A stretch of DNA of 64,000 nt from Marinomonas sp. CT5 (GTDB lineage: Bacteria; Pseudomonadota; Gammaproteobacteria; Pseudomonadales; Marinomonadaceae), in the NCBI RefSeq assembly GCF_018336975.1, contig NZ_CP025572.1, forward strand, positions 1,927,062-1,991,061, read 5' to 3'. The notes beneath the pieces were generated by a model. It searched no databases, had not been told where the DNA came from, and saw only the letters and a list, made by a program, of their open reading frames with translations. Each line of letters begins with the position of its first letter. Position 1 is the first letter of the stretch. Both the position numbers and the translations under genes were made by a program. Of the stretch, positions 10,520-20,928 are shown one piece after another.

Positions 10520-11017
10520 ATGATGAGTCATTTACGAATTATTAAAACTGTCTTAGTTGCTTGTGTCGCATTGTTTGCCGGACTTGTCGCATTTAATAAT
10601 GTGGTCGACTATGGTTCAAACTTTGCGTTTGTACAGCATGTTTTAACCATGGACACGACGTTTGAATCAAATCAATTAAAATATCGTGCCATTGATGGAT
10701 CTATTTTTCATCATGGGTTTTATTGGTTGATTATCTTGACCGAAGCTTTAGTCGGCATTCTGTGTGCGTTGGGCGCATGGAATATGTGGCAAAAAAGAAA
10801 GCTGGATAAAAGACAGTTCAATGCGGCTAAAACGCTATCTAATCTAGGTTTATCGCTTGGCGTTTTGCTGTGGTTCAGTGGATTCATGACAATTGGCGCT
10901 GAGTGGTTCCTAATGTGGCAATCCAGTATTTGGAACGGTCAAGCGTCTGCGTTCCGCTTTATAGTTGTGTTGTTTCTAGTGTTGATTTTTATTAATCAAC
11001 CTGAAGAAGAAATCTAG
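10520..11017 (+). CDS. DUF2165 family small integral membrane protein
   Basis: This 165-residue protein has four predicted membrane helices (about residues 8-28, 68-90, 105-127 and 142-160) and a family-typical NNxxDY motif after helix 1. The length and layout fit DUF2165, whose function is unknown. An AAAGGA ribosome site precedes two adjacent ATG codons (10520 and 10523); either could be used. It is a single gene, followed by a strong terminator, and is not part of the xylose operon. Confidence 0.85.
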   Translation: MMSHLRIIKTVLVACVALFAGLVAFNNVVDYGSNFAFVQHVLTMDTTFESNQLKYRAIDGSIFHHGFYWLIILTEALVGILCALGAWNMWQKRKLDKRQFNAAKTLSNLGLSLGVLLWFSGFMTIGAEWFLMWQSSIWNGQASAFRFIVVLFLVLIFINQPEEEI

Positions 11018-11056
11018 TTACTCTTCATTCAATGTCATAACACTAGTCGACAACTG

Positions 11057-11093
11057 AAAGCCCTTTGGTTTTATCACCAAAGGGCTTTTTTTG
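11057..11093 (+). terminator. Intrinsic terminator after the DUF2165 gene
   Basis: AAAGCCCTTTGG (11058-11069) pairs with CCAAAGGGCTTT (11077-11088) across a short loop, followed by a run of seven T. It isolates the xyl operon from upstream transcription. Confidence 0.9.
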
Positions 11094-11209
11094 TAAAAAC
11101 GCTAAACCGAAACAAAAAAAGATAATACCGCTGAATAAACGACCGATTTACATTCGTCTCACTCCGTAAGGAGATCGCTCTCTTAATAAAAATAATAAGG
11201 AATGAAAAG

Positions 11210-12211
11210 ATGAAAAAAATCATTTCCATGAGTCTGTTGGCAACGGTTTGTGTAGCAACCTCTCTTCCCGTGTTGGCGGCAGGTGAGAAAATTGGTTTAT
11301 TGATGTCTGATTTACGACTAGAACGCTGGCAAAAAGACCGAGATTTATTCACTGAAGCAGCAGAATCCATGGGGGCTAAGGTGTATACCCAGTCTGCTAA
11401 TGGTGATGCGAATACGCAAATTTCTCAAATTGAAAACATGATTTCTCGTGGCGTCGATGTTCTGGTTATTGTGCCTGAAAACGGTGAAGTGCTTGGCAAT
11501 GTTTTGTCTGAAGCAAAAGCGGAAGGCATTAAGGTGTTGGCTTACGATCGCTTAATCAAGTTTGCGGATATTGATTTGTATGTGTCGTTTGACAACATTC
11601 GTGTCGGCGAAATGCAAGCCTCAGCGTTATTGAAACGTAAGCCGACAGGCAATTATTTCCTGATGGGCGGATCACCAACGGATAACAACGCAAAAATGTT
11701 CCGCGAAGGCCAAATGAATGTTCTACAACCTGCGATTGATTCGAAAAAAATTCACATCGTTGGGGATCAATGGGCAAGAGGTTGGTCTGCAGAAGCGGCG
11801 TTGAACATCATGGAAAATGGTTTAACGGCCAATGCCAATAAAATCGATGCGGTAGTCGCCTCTAATGATTCCACCGCAGGTGGTGCGATTCAGGCGCTTG
11901 CAGCACAAGGTCTAAGTGGCAAGGTAGTTATTTCTGGCCAGGATGCGGATTTAGCTGCAGTGCGTCGTATTGTGGCCGGCACACAAACCATGACGGTGTA
12001 CAAACCCATTTCAAAATTGGCAAAAGCCAGTGCGGAAATGGCGGTGAAATTGGCTCGTGGTGAAAAAATTAAAGTTAATGGCCACGTTAATAACGGCAAA
12101 AAAGACGTTGATGCGGTATTGCTCACACCCATTGCTGTGACCAAAGACAACCTAGATTCAACCGTTATTGCCGACGGCTTCCATTCTCGTAACGACGTTT
12201 ACAATCCTTAG
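11210..12211 (+). CDS. xylF: D-xylose ABC transporter substrate-binding protein
   Basis: Periplasmic binding protein of the high-affinity xylose importer. A cleavable signal peptide covers about residues 1-24 (basic MKK, hydrophobic core, VLAAG). The mature part is a Periplasmic_binding_4 fold with the XylF-like start KIGLLMSDLRLERWQKDRD, the hinge and ligand motifs AYDRLI and the conserved SNDSTAGGAIQAL. The length (333 aa) matches E. coli XylF (330). The ribosome site is AAGGAATG. It is the first gene of xylFGHB, with a perfect hairpin after its stop codon that probably stabilises the abundant xylF message. Three membrane-transport genes followed by xylulokinase make xylose the expected ligand. 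Confidence 0.93.
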   Translation: MKKIISMSLLATVCVATSLPVLAAGEKIGLLMSDLRLERWQKDRDLFTEAAESMGAKVYTQSANGDANTQISQIENMISRGVDVLVIVPENGEVLGNVLSEAKAEGIKVLAYDRLIKFADIDLYVSFDNIRVGEMQASALLKRKPTGNYFLMGGSPTDNNAKMFREGQMNVLQPAIDSKKIHIVGDQWARGWSAEAALNIMENGLTANANKIDAVVASNDSTAGGAIQALAAQGLSGKVVISGQDADLAAVRRIVAGTQTMTVYKPISKLAKASAEMAVKLARGEKIKVNGHVNNGKKDVDAVLLTPIAVTKDNLDSTVIADGFHSRNDVYNP

Positions 12212-12223
12212 TTTTCCTGATGT

Positions 12224-12245
12224 ATGGCGCTCTTTTGAGCGCCAT
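12224..12245 (+). promoter_or_regulatory. Intercistronic hairpin between xylF and xylG
   Basis: A perfect 9-bp stem (ATGGCGCTC / GAGCGCCAT) with a TTTT loop and no T run after it. This fits an mRNA 3'-end stabiliser or partial terminator that raises binding-protein expression over the ATPase, as in many ABC sugar operons. The role is inferred. Confidence 0.6.
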
Positions 12246-12268
12246 TTGCTGTTCATAAGGGTGTAAGT

Positions 12269-13798
12269 ATGAAGCAAACATTATTGGATATGCGCTCCAT
12301 TGTAAAAAGCTTTTCAGGCGTTCGAGCCTTGAATGGCGTGAGTATTCAGCTTGGCCGTGGCGAAGTCTTGTCTATCTGTGGTGAAAACGGCTCTGGGAAA
12401 TCCACCTTGATGAAGGTATTGAGCGGTGTTTGGCCGTTTGGTTCTTATGAGGGGGAAATTTTCTTTGAAGGTCATCTTGTCAAAGCAGCGACCATTCGAG
12501 ATACCGAGGCGTTGGGTATTGTCATCATTCATCAAGAATTGGCGCTTGTTAAAGAATTGTCAGTAATGGAAAACATTTTTCTTGGCAATGAAATTGGTTC
12601 ATTTGCTCGACTGAATGATGAAGAGATGTACCGCCGAACCACCGAGTTGCTTGCTCGAGTGAAGCTGGATGTGTTGCCAGACACACCGATTCGAGATTTA
12701 GGGGTAGGGCAGCAGCAGTTGGTTGAAATCGCTAAAGCACTGAACAAAAACGTCAAGTTGCTCATTCTTGATGAGCCCACTTCTTCTTTAACGACGACAG
12801 AAATCGACATTCTTTTAAATATTGTCAGCGAGCTGAAGCAACAAGGTATCGCATGCATTTATATTTCTCACAAACTCGATGAAGTCTTGTCCTTATCCGA
12901 TTGGGTGACTGTCATTCGTGATGGGGAGCATATCGGCACCAAAGCCGCAGCAAATCTCACACAGAATGACATCATAAGTATGATGGTTGGGCGAGAGTTA
13001 GATGAGCTGTTTCCAAGAGAAGAGCACGATATTGGCGAGGTGGTTTTGCGGGTTAAGCATGCCACTGCGCAGCAGGCTGGTGCGACTCGAGCACAAGTGG
13101 AAGGTGTTAGTTTTGAATTGCACCAAGGTGAGATTTTAGGCATTGCTGGCTTGATTGGTTCTGGGCGCACTGAACTCATGCAATGTTTGTATGGCTCATA
13201 CGATGGTGACTATCACGCCGAAGTTGAACTCGAAGGCAACGTCGTGAATATCCGCTCTCAGCGGGTGGCGCTAGAAGCGGGTATTGCCATGGTGCCAGAA
13301 GATCGAAAGCGACATGGCATCGTGCCCATTATGAGTGTGGGGCGCAATATTACCTTATCTGTATTGGGGAAATATGCTTCTTGGTTTGGAGCCGTCAACG
13401 AAGAGACAGAAAGTAACGATATTGATGAATACATCGCACAACTCAAAGTCAAAACGGCGTCTGCTGATTTGGCAATAAAAAACCTCAGTGGCGGTAATCA
13501 ACAAAAAGCCATTATTGCCAAATGTTTGTTAACCCATCCCAAAATTCTGATTCTTGATGAGCCAACACGTGGCATTGATGTGGGCGCAAAATATGAGATC
13601 TACAAGCTAATGTTTGCCCTCGTCAAAAAAGGCGTTTCCATCATTATGGTGTCGTCTGAATTATCGGAAGTGATAGGCATCAGTGATCGGGTGTTAGTGA
13701 TGCATGAAGGGCGATTAAAAGGGCAATTTGATCACCAAGGCTTAACTCAGGAGATGATTATGAATTGCGCGATTAAAGAAGGTGTAGCGAATGTTTAA
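12269..13798 (+). CDS. xylG: D-xylose ABC transporter ATP-binding protein
   Basis: Duplicated sugar-type ABC ATPase of 509 aa, the normal size for the family (E. coli XylG 513). The N-terminal half has Walker [10 protein letters not shown] at about 38-46, a Walker B ILDEPTSS near 166 and a degenerate signature (VGQQQ). The C-terminal half has a non-canonical P-loop (GLIGSGRTE), as in all CUT2 ATPases, then LSGGNQQK at about 405 and [11 protein letters not shown]. It energises XylH-mediated uptake from the cytosolic face. The ribosome site is AAGGGTG. The end overlaps the xylH start by 8 bp, which suggests translational coupling. Confidence 0.93.
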   Translation: MKQTLLDMRSIVKSFSGVRALNGVSIQLGRGEVLSICGENGSGKSTLMKVLSGVWPFGSYEGEIFFEGHLVKAATIRDTEALGIVIIHQELALVKELSVMENIFLGNEIGSFARLNDEEMYRRTTELLARVKLDVLPDTPIRDLGVGQQQLVEIAKALNKNVKLLILDEPTSSLTTTEIDILLNIVSELKQQGIACIYISHKLDEVLSLSDWVTVIRDGEHIGTKAAANLTQNDIISMMVGRELDELFPREEHDIGEVVLRVKHATAQQAGATRAQVEGVSFELHQGEILGIAGLIGSGRTELMQCLYGSYDGDYHAEVELEGNVVNIRSQRVALEAGIAMVPEDRKRHGIVPIMSVGRNITLSVLGKYASWFGAVNEETESNDIDEYIAQLKVKTASADLAIKNLSGGNQQKAIIAKCLLTHPKILILDEPTRGIDVGAKYEIYKLMFALVKKGVSIIMVSSELSEVIGISDRVLVMHEGRLKGQFDHQGLTQEMIMNCAIKEGVANV

Positions 13799-14921
13799 AA
13801 CAATAAAAACCAGTCAATTACAATTATTTGCGATGTTGGCGGCCATGCTGCTGATTGTTGTCTTCTTTTCTATTGCAACCGATGGCGCGTTTATTTCACC
13901 GAGAAATATCTCTAACTTGATTCGCCAAACCGCCATTGTCGGGGTGCTCGCCATTGGTATGGTGTTTGTCATTATCAGTGCGGAAATCGATTTGTCCGTT
14001 GGCTCAATGATGGGCTTGCTCGGTGGAATCGCCGCTATTTTAGACGTTTGGTTTCATTTTCCCCTTTTGTTAACTGTGCTGGTAACGGTTGTTGCTGGCT
14101 TGGTGCTTGGTTTATTCAATGGCTGGTGGGTAGCCTATCAACGAGTGCCGTCTTTTATCGTCACTTTGGCTGGGATGTTGGCATTTCGCGGAATCTTGGT
14201 GGGATTAACGAACGGTGCCACCGTAGCGCCAACCTCTAGCTCATTAGCCATAGTGGGACAAAGTTATGTGCCTTCTGGTTGGGGAATCAGTGTAGTGGGG
14301 CTGCTGTGTCTGGGCTTAGTGGCCAAGGTTTATGCTCGACGTAAGGCAAGAAAGCAGCATGGTGTTGAAAATCAAACTGCTAAGTTTGAATACGCTAAAG
14401 CCCTTGCTGTTGTGGCTGTCTTGTTGCTGTTGCTTTATGCGCTGGAAAGTTATCGAGGGATTCCGACGCCTATTTTGATCATGGGGGGACTCATTCTTAT
14501 TGCGACCTATGTCGCGAAACGTACTGCGTTCGGCCGTCGTGTTTATGCCATTGGCGGTAACATTGAGGCGACACGTATGTCTGGAGTGAACGTAGAGCGA
14601 ACCAAAATGTTGGTGTTTGGTTTTAATGGCATGATGGTCGCCGTCGCCGCCTTGATCCTAACGTCTCGACTCGGTGCGGGTTCACCTGCGGCTGGGAATA
14701 TGGCGGAATTGGATGCCATCGCAGCTTGTGTGATTGGTGGCACCAGCTTGGCAGGCGGCGTTGGGGCTGTGTTTGGAGCCATCATGGGGGCGCTGATTAT
14801 GGCGAGTTTGGATAATGGCATGAGCATGTTAGATGTACCGACTTTCTGGCAATTGATTGTGAAGGGGATGATTTTGTTGCTCGCCGTTTGGTTGGATGTC
14901 AAAACCAAAAAAGCTCAGTAA
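13791..14921 (+). CDS. xylH: D-xylose ABC transporter permease
   Basis: BPD_transp_2-family sugar permease of 376 residues with about 10 membrane helices. The conserved EIDLSVGS motif follows an early helix and [10 protein letters not shown] lies near the C-terminus, both diagnostic of RbsC/XylH permeases. The charged stretch near residues 180-205 (RRKARK) is the cytosolic insertion that sets XylH apart from RbsC. It overlaps xylG by 8 bp and is followed 39 bp later by xylB. Confidence 0.93.
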   Translation: MFKTIKTSQLQLFAMLAAMLLIVVFFSIATDGAFISPRNISNLIRQTAIVGVLAIGMVFVIISAEIDLSVGSMMGLLGGIAAILDVWFHFPLLLTVLVTVVAGLVLGLFNGWWVAYQRVPSFIVTLAGMLAFRGILVGLTNGATVAPTSSSLAIVGQSYVPSGWGISVVGLLCLGLVAKVYARRKARKQHGVENQTAKFEYAKALAVVAVLLLLLYALESYRGIPTPILIMGGLILIATYVAKRTAFGRRVYAIGGNIEATRMSGVNVERTKMLVFGFNGMMVAVAALILTSRLGAGSPAAGNMAELDAIAACVIGGTSLAGGVGAVFGAIMGALIMASLDNGMSMLDVPTFWQLIVKGMILLLAVWLDVKTKKAQ

Positions 14922-14960
14922 TGGCCCGTTTTAATAATGATAAATAAAGGAAAACGCATT

Positions 14961-16409
14961 ATGTATTTAGGCATCGACCTCGGCACTTCCGGTGTCAAAG
15001 TGATATTAATGGCAAAAGATGGTCATGTTGTCGCAAGCTGCTCATCGCCTTTGTCTGTTTCTCGCCCATTTGATCTTTGGTCTGAACAGAATCCAGAAGA
15101 CTGGTGGCAAGCGACCGATTTAGCCATGATGCAACTAGCTTCAGAGAATGACTTAAGCTCGGTCAAAGCGATTGGTTTATCAGGCCAAATGCATGGAGCA
15201 ACCTTGTTAGATAAAAAGGGTCGAGTATTAAGACCTGCAATATTATGGAATGACGGCCGTTCTCATGAAGAATGTTTGTTGTTACAAAGACGTTGTCCAG
15301 AAGTTCAGGCTATAACTGGTAACTTAGTGATGCCTGGATTTACCGCGCCTAAGTTACTTTGGGTTAAGCAACATGAGCCTGACGTGTTTGAGCAAATAGA
15401 CAAAGTCTTGCTGCCAAAAGATTATCTGCGTTTTCGTATGACGGGAAACTTCGCGACGGATGTATCGGACGCTTCCGGCACACTTTGGTTGAACATGGAG
15501 CAACGCTCATGGAGTGATACCATGCTGGCCGCTACTGGATTGACGGCTGAGCAAATGCCCAGTGTGTACGAAGGAAACCAAATTACCAGTGAGATTGATG
15601 AAACGATAGCCAAGCGTTGGTCCATGCCAATCGTCCCCGTTGTAGCGGGTGGAGGCGATAATGCGGCTGGTGCGGTTGGCATGGGAATTATTTCTCCTGA
15701 ACAAGCCATGTTATCCCTTGGTACTTCTGGGGTTATTTTTGCTGTAAGTAATGGTTTTACTGCGAATCCCGCTGTGGCGTTACACAGCTTTGGTCATGCG
15801 ATTCCAAACACTTGGCATACTATGTCGGTGATGTTGAGTGCCGCCAGTTGTATTGATTGGGTGACTAAACTGACCCAGTTTAACAAGGTAGAAACGGCTT
15901 TACTCGCCGCTGAAAATAGAGTGACTCGTGACACCAAGTTAACTTTCTTACCCTATTTAAGCGGAGAAAGAACGCCCCATAATGACCCAAATGCCAAAGG
16001 TGTATTCTGGGGTATGACACATGAAACGACAGCGGCAGAGCTCGTAAATGCTGTACTTGAAGGGGTTGCGTTTGCCTTGCTTGATGGGCTTGATGCCGTT
16101 CGTTCCGCGCAATCTATTAGTGACAGTATTGACGTCATTGGTGGCGGAGCAAAAAGTGCTTATTGGTTACAAATGCTCGCCGATGTCTTTGATGTGCCAA
16201 TGGATTATCGTGAAGGAGGAGAGGTAGGCCCCGCTTTAGGTGCTGCGCGTCTCGCTGCGATTGGTCATCAAGGCCAAGATGCATTGCATGAAGTGTGTGC
16301 TAAGCCTGCCCTAATTAAGCGTTATCTGCCTAATCCATCAAATACTGATAAATACGCCAAGAAACGTGCGTGTTTTCAGACGTTATATCAAAGGCTAAAG
16401 GGGCTTTAA
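14961..16409 (+). CDS. xylB: Xylulokinase
   Basis: FGGY-family carbohydrate kinase that phosphorylates D-xylulose to xylulose 5-phosphate. The N-terminal phosphate-binding motif DLGTSGVK is at about residues 5-12. LSGQMHG and the ATP-domain motif GGGAKSAYW are also present, as is the family DASGT motif. The start at 14961 is preferred over the in-frame ATG at 14937: it has AAAGGA 9 nt upstream and gives the usual MYLGIDLGTSG opening and 482 aa (E. coli XylB 484). It is the last gene of xylFGHB and is followed by a hairpin. Confidence 0.93.
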   Translation: MYLGIDLGTSGVKVILMAKDGHVVASCSSPLSVSRPFDLWSEQNPEDWWQATDLAMMQLASENDLSSVKAIGLSGQMHGATLLDKKGRVLRPAILWNDGRSHEECLLLQRRCPEVQAITGNLVMPGFTAPKLLWVKQHEPDVFEQIDKVLLPKDYLRFRMTGNFATDVSDASGTLWLNMEQRSWSDTMLAATGLTAEQMPSVYEGNQITSEIDETIAKRWSMPIVPVVAGGGDNAAGAVGMGIISPEQAMLSLGTSGVIFAVSNGFTANPAVALHSFGHAIPNTWHTMSVMLSAASCIDWVTKLTQFNKVETALLAAENRVTRDTKLTFLPYLSGERTPHNDPNAKGVFWGMTHETTAAELVNAVLEGVAFALLDGLDAVRSAQSISDSIDVIGGGAKSAYWLQMLADVFDVPMDYREGGEVGPALGAARLAAIGHQGQDALHEVCAKPALIKRYLPNPSNTDKYAKKRACFQTLYQRLKGL

Positions 16410-16412
16410 TCT

Positions 16413-16456
16413 ATTTGAGCGGTGTCTAAATACATCGCTCAAATGTATACTTTTTT
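16413..16456 (+). terminator. Terminator-like hairpin after xylB
   Basis: ATTTGAGCGGTGT (16413-16425) pairs with ACATCGCTCAAAT (16432-16444) with a single G:U and a 6-nt loop. Six T follow at 16451-16456. It separates xylFGHB from xylR. Confidence 0.7.
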
Positions 16457-16568
16457 GCTCATTACGATTTCTGTTATTTCCTTTCTGATTTTTATCATTC
16501 TCTAGAACTAATCGACTTTCAGAGAGTATTATCGAGACAGTAACAATAAAAATTAGAGACGCTTTTGT

Positions 16569-17750
16569 ATGTTTGAAAAACGTTACCGACTCAACTTGGT
16601 GTTTAATGCAAATAAGATTTATGACCGACAAGTTATAGAAGGGATTGGCGAATATTTACAGGCTGCCCAATGTGACTGGGACGTATATTTTGAAGATGAC
16701 TTTCGCTCTCGCCTTGATGCCCTAAAGCATTGGAATGGAGACGGCATCATTGCTGACTTTGATAACCCAGAAGTGGAAGAAATATTAAAAGCAACAGACA
16801 TTCCAACCGTTGCTGTTGGTGGCTCTTACCATCATAAAAGTGATTACCCTCGTTTGCCTTATGTCGCTACAGATAACGCAGCATTAGTGCGTTGTGCCTT
16901 TCAACATTTGAAGCGTAAAGGGCTGCCACAATTTGCTTTTTATGGCGTGCCCAGCACGGATTACAGTCGTTGGGCAAGTGAGCGTGAACATGCTTTTGTG
17001 GAGCAAGTTCGCTCAGATGGATTTGAACCTCACGTTCACCAAGGTTATTGTACTTCCGCTGAAGTTTGGGAAACCGCTCAGCATGAGTTGGAAACTTGGC
17101 TAACGAACCTTCCTAAACCCATAGGTATCATTGCTGTCACGGATTCCCGTGCACGCCATCTTTTACAAGTTTGTGATCACTTGAATATCTTAGTGCCAGA
17201 ACAAGTTGCCATTGTGGGAATCGATAATGAAAACATGGCGCGTTATTTAAATCGAACCGCATTGTCTTCTGTGGAGCAGGGCAGTAAGCAAATGGGTTAT
17301 GAAGCTGCCAAAATGCTGCATCGAATGTTGCTGGGTTATCCGGTGGACAACTCTTTGGTCGTGGTTGATCCCATCGGTGTGGCCGAAAGACAGTCCTCTG
17401 ATTATCGCGCTTTGCATGATCCTTATGTGATCCAAGCCATGCACTTTATCCGTCATAATGCTTGTCGAGGTGTGAAAGTGGCGCAAGTTGTCGACTATAT
17501 TGGTATTTCTCGAACCAATTTAGAAACGCGTTTTATCGATGAAATTGGCTGTTCAATGCACGAACAACTGCACATGACTAAGTTTTATCGCGCTTGTGAA
17601 TTGATTACATCAACTGATTTGCCATTTGATGAAATTGCTCGAACCTGTGGTTATCCATCCGTGCAATACATGTACACAGTATCACGTAAAAACTTGGGCA
17701 TGACACCGGGTGAGTATCGAGTCTCATCTCGTCTTGGTAAAGAATCTTAA
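16569..17750 (+). CDS. xylR: Xylose operon regulator XylR (LacI-like sensor plus AraC HTH)
   Basis: Xylose-responsive activator of 393 aa, the size of E. coli XylR (392). Residues 1 to about 280 form a periplasmic-binding-protein-like sensor domain with PRLPYVATDN and IGIDNE motifs. The rest is a two-helix AraC/XylS DNA-binding domain (VDYIGISRTNLETRF ... IARTCGYPSVQYM). It should activate xylFGHB and the distant xylA when xylose is bound. The gene lies on the same strand behind xylB but past a hairpin, so it may have its own promoter. Confidence 0.93.
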   Translation: MFEKRYRLNLVFNANKIYDRQVIEGIGEYLQAAQCDWDVYFEDDFRSRLDALKHWNGDGIIADFDNPEVEEILKATDIPTVAVGGSYHHKSDYPRLPYVATDNAALVRCAFQHLKRKGLPQFAFYGVPSTDYSRWASEREHAFVEQVRSDGFEPHVHQGYCTSAEVWETAQHELETWLTNLPKPIGIIAVTDSRARHLLQVCDHLNILVPEQVAIVGIDNENMARYLNRTALSSVEQGSKQMGYEAAKMLHRMLLGYPVDNSLVVVDPIGVAERQSSDYRALHDPYVIQAMHFIRHNACRGVKVAQVVDYIGISRTNLETRFIDEIGCSMHEQLHMTKFYRACELITSTDLPFDEIARTCGYPSVQYMYTVSRKNLGMTPGEYRVSSRLGKES

Positions 17751-17970
17751 GTGCCATTTAGTAAAAAAATGTGAGTGATTTTCTGTATTAGAAAAACTCT
17801 TGATGCATTTTTATTGTTTCGTTCAGTATACTTCTTTAAATGGAGCTTGGCTTTTAATGTGTGTTTTACGAATTAAGTAAGTAGATAACTTCTTGATCTA
17901 TTTATCTTTATTTGGAAGACTTGGACATTATAGGCTTAGTCAAAATGGCTCATTGAAGGGGAGTGTGAAT

Positions 17971-18981
17971 TTGTCAGCGACAATCAAAGATGTTGCGTTA
18001 CGGGCTGGAGTATCGACAACCACCGTATCACATGTTTTGAATAAAACGCGTTTTGTAGCCAAAACGACACAAGAGCGAGTGCTGCAAGCAGCAGCAGAAC
18101 TTAATTATGCTCCCAGTGCGGTAGCGCGCAGCTTGAAGGTTAAAAATACCAAAAGCCTTGGCATGTTAGTTACCACTACTTTGAATCCCTTTTTCGCTGA
18201 ATTGGTCAACGAAGTTGAAAAGTGTTGTTACCGAGAAGGTTATAACCTAGTGCTTTGTAATACCGACGGCGAGCTAGAAAAAACCAATTCCTATCTTCGA
18301 ATGCTGACGCAAAAGCGTGTCGATGGCATTCTCGTTATGTGTTCTGCCTACGATGATTCGCTGTTTAGTTCTTTAATTGGCCAGCGCAATTTGCCCATGG
18401 TGGTTATGGACTGGGGACCCTCAGATGATTACGTGGACCGCATACAAGACAACTCTGTAAAAGGGGCGCATTTGGCTATTCAACATCTTGTTGAGCAAGG
18501 TCATAAACGCATTGCTTATATTGGTGGGCCATTAGAGAAATTACCCGCGAAACAGCGTTTAGAAGGCTTTATTGATGCCATGGAGCAGGCCGGGTTGGTT
18601 GTTAAAGAGGATTGGGTAATTGAATCGGATTTCGAATTCGAAGGCGGAAAGTTAGGTATGCGCCAACTTTTATCTTGCCAGCAGTTACCAAGCGCCGTGT
18701 TTGTGGGGAATGATGCCATGGCGATGGGGGCAATGAGTGAAGCGCAACTGTCGGGCGTTAAGATTCCACAAGAGTTGTCTGTTATTGGTTATGACAATTG
18801 CATGTATTCTGCCTATTTTAGTCCTCCGTTAACTACCATCAATCAACCAAAAGAAAGATTGGCTCAATTGGCAATTAGTACAATGATCGAGAGAATTGAA
18901 AATCCACGTCAGGTTGGAAAAATGATCATATTAGAACCCAATTTGGTTGTTCGTTCATCGGTAGCTGCCTCTTTAGGATAA
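17971..18981 (+). CDS. LacI-family transcriptional regulator (RbsR/PurR-like)
   Basis: It opens with a LacI helix-turn-helix (ATIKDVALRAGVSTTTVSHV), the hinge helix SAVARSLK, then a periplasmic-binding-protein sugar domain with the HKRIAYIGGP motif and a C-terminal VIGYDN block. The start is uncertain: the TTG at 17971 lies 7 nt after a GGAG ribosome site and gives the family-typical MSATIKDV; the GTG at 17965 is closer to that site than ideal. It sits just upstream of, and on the same strand as, an RbsB-type ABC operon. A 32-bp palindrome with GCAAACG half-sites overlies that operon's promoter, so this protein is the obvious candidate repressor. The effector is probably the transported sugar. 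Confidence 0.88.
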   Translation: MSATIKDVALRAGVSTTTVSHVLNKTRFVAKTTQERVLQAAAELNYAPSAVARSLKVKNTKSLGMLVTTTLNPFFAELVNEVEKCCYREGYNLVLCNTDGELEKTNSYLRMLTQKRVDGILVMCSAYDDSLFSSLIGQRNLPMVVMDWGPSDDYVDRIQDNSVKGAHLAIQHLVEQGHKRIAYIGGPLEKLPAKQRLEGFIDAMEQAGLVVKEDWVIESDFEFEGGKLGMRQLLSCQQLPSAVFVGNDAMAMGAMSEAQLSGVKIPQELSVIGYDNCMYSAYFSPPLTTINQPKERLAQLAISTMIERIENPRQVGKMIILEPNLVVRSSVAASLG

Positions 18982-19209
18982 GCCCGCATCTTGTTATTTT
19001 CTGTGTATTTTACTTTCAGTTTTTTGAAGAGTTTTGTGTAACTAAATGAAAAAATCGTTTTTTTAGGAGGATTAAACGGTTATTTCGAAAGAAAACTTCT
19101 TATAATTCAGTTGCTTGATGGTTTGTAGTTAAATTACATCAAAAAAAACGCGTGTGCTCGTTGTAACTCCATGAAAAATAGGCTTTTTTTCTAAGCGGTC
19201 AAGAATTAA

Positions 19210-19237
19210 TTGACAAGTTCCCAATGCTTAATATAAA
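19210..19237 (+). promoter_or_regulatory. Sigma-70 promoter of the second sugar ABC operon
   Basis: TTGACA (19210-19215), 16-bp spacer, TATAAA (19232-19237), with the expected transcription start inside the palindromic operator. It is about 70 bp upstream of the SBP gene. Confidence 0.75.
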
Positions 19238-19269
19238 AATAGCAAACGATTGCGTAATCGTTTGCTATT
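19238..19269. promoter_or_regulatory. Palindromic operator, likely for the adjacent LacI-family regulator
   Basis: Perfect inverted repeat: AATAGCAAACGATT (19238-19251), GCGT centre, AATCGTTTGCTATT (19256-19269). GCAAACG/CGTTTGC half-sites are typical of the PurR/RbsR branch. It begins at the last base of the -10 region, so a bound repressor would block initiation. As RNA it would form a 14-bp stem at the very 5' end of the message. Confidence 0.7.
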
Positions 19270-19291
19270 GAACATATATTAATAAAAATAA

Positions 19292-20254
<963 letters not shown>

Positions 20255-20313
20255 CAACCTGACCATGACTCGGGGCTCTCTTTTCTGAGGGCTCCGGCTC
20301 CTTAGGTATCATT

Positions 20314-20928
20314 ATGTCTTACAAAAAATTCTTTCAATTTATTGGGCTCATTGCGTGCCTAAGCTTACTATCGGCTTGTACTGTTACCGACTTAGATGCG
20401 GAAGGTAATCCGATTATTCCAAAAGACCCTAATGCCAAGATTAGCTTTGCCGATTTTACTTTGCCAGAAGTAGCGGATCAGCTTTGGGAGCCAAAGGTTT
20501 TTCCAGAAGCAACTAAAGAATTCACTCCTTGGGAAAGCATTAAATCCCAGTTAGATGCTCAGCAAATTGTTAATAAACAAAGTTTCTTTGTGCGTTTAGA
20601 TGGCACTATCGAAAATGTTAATTTGGGTAAAATGAAGGGCGTCATCACAATTAATCTTGGTGATACTAAGGTTGATCTACAAGTGGGTCGTATTATCAAG
20701 GGCAATGCCATACGTGATGCCTCTAAATACGTTGTCTTTGATGATTTCAAAAATCAAATCCGCTTCGCGCAAATTTCACGAGAGTTTAATAATCGCGCTA
20801 TGGAATCTATTGGCAAACCTGATCCAAGTTGGGCAGGTAAAAAAGCCACAGTGATTGCTGCGATTACTGTAGACCAAAATACCATCAAAGATGCTGTGCC
20901 CATGCAGATTAGCTTTGGAGGCAAATGA
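20314..20928 (+). CDS. DUF2291 family periplasmic lipoprotein
   Basis: A 204-residue lipoprotein: a basic start, a hydrophobic stretch and the lipobox LSAC with the lipidated Cys at about 22. The rest looks like a soluble beta-rich domain (DGTIENVNLGKMKG, DVGR-like VDLQVGRIIKG), consistent with DUF2291. Members occur between the binding protein and ATPase genes of RbsB-type transporters; the role is not established. Its stop overlaps the next start (ATGA), so it is translated with the ABC ATPase and is probably an accessory of the transporter. The ATG at 20314 is preceded by a weak purine stretch (CTTAGGT). Confidence 0.82.
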   Translation: MSYKKFFQFIGLIACLSLLSACTVTDLDAEGNPIIPKDPNAKISFADFTLPEVADQLWEPKVFPEATKEFTPWESIKSQLDAQQIVNKQSFFVRLDGTIENVNLGKMKGVITINLGDTKVDLQVGRIIKGNAIRDASKYVVFDDFKNQIRFAQISREFNNRAMESIGKPDPSWAGKKATVIAAITVDQNTIKDAVPMQISFGGK

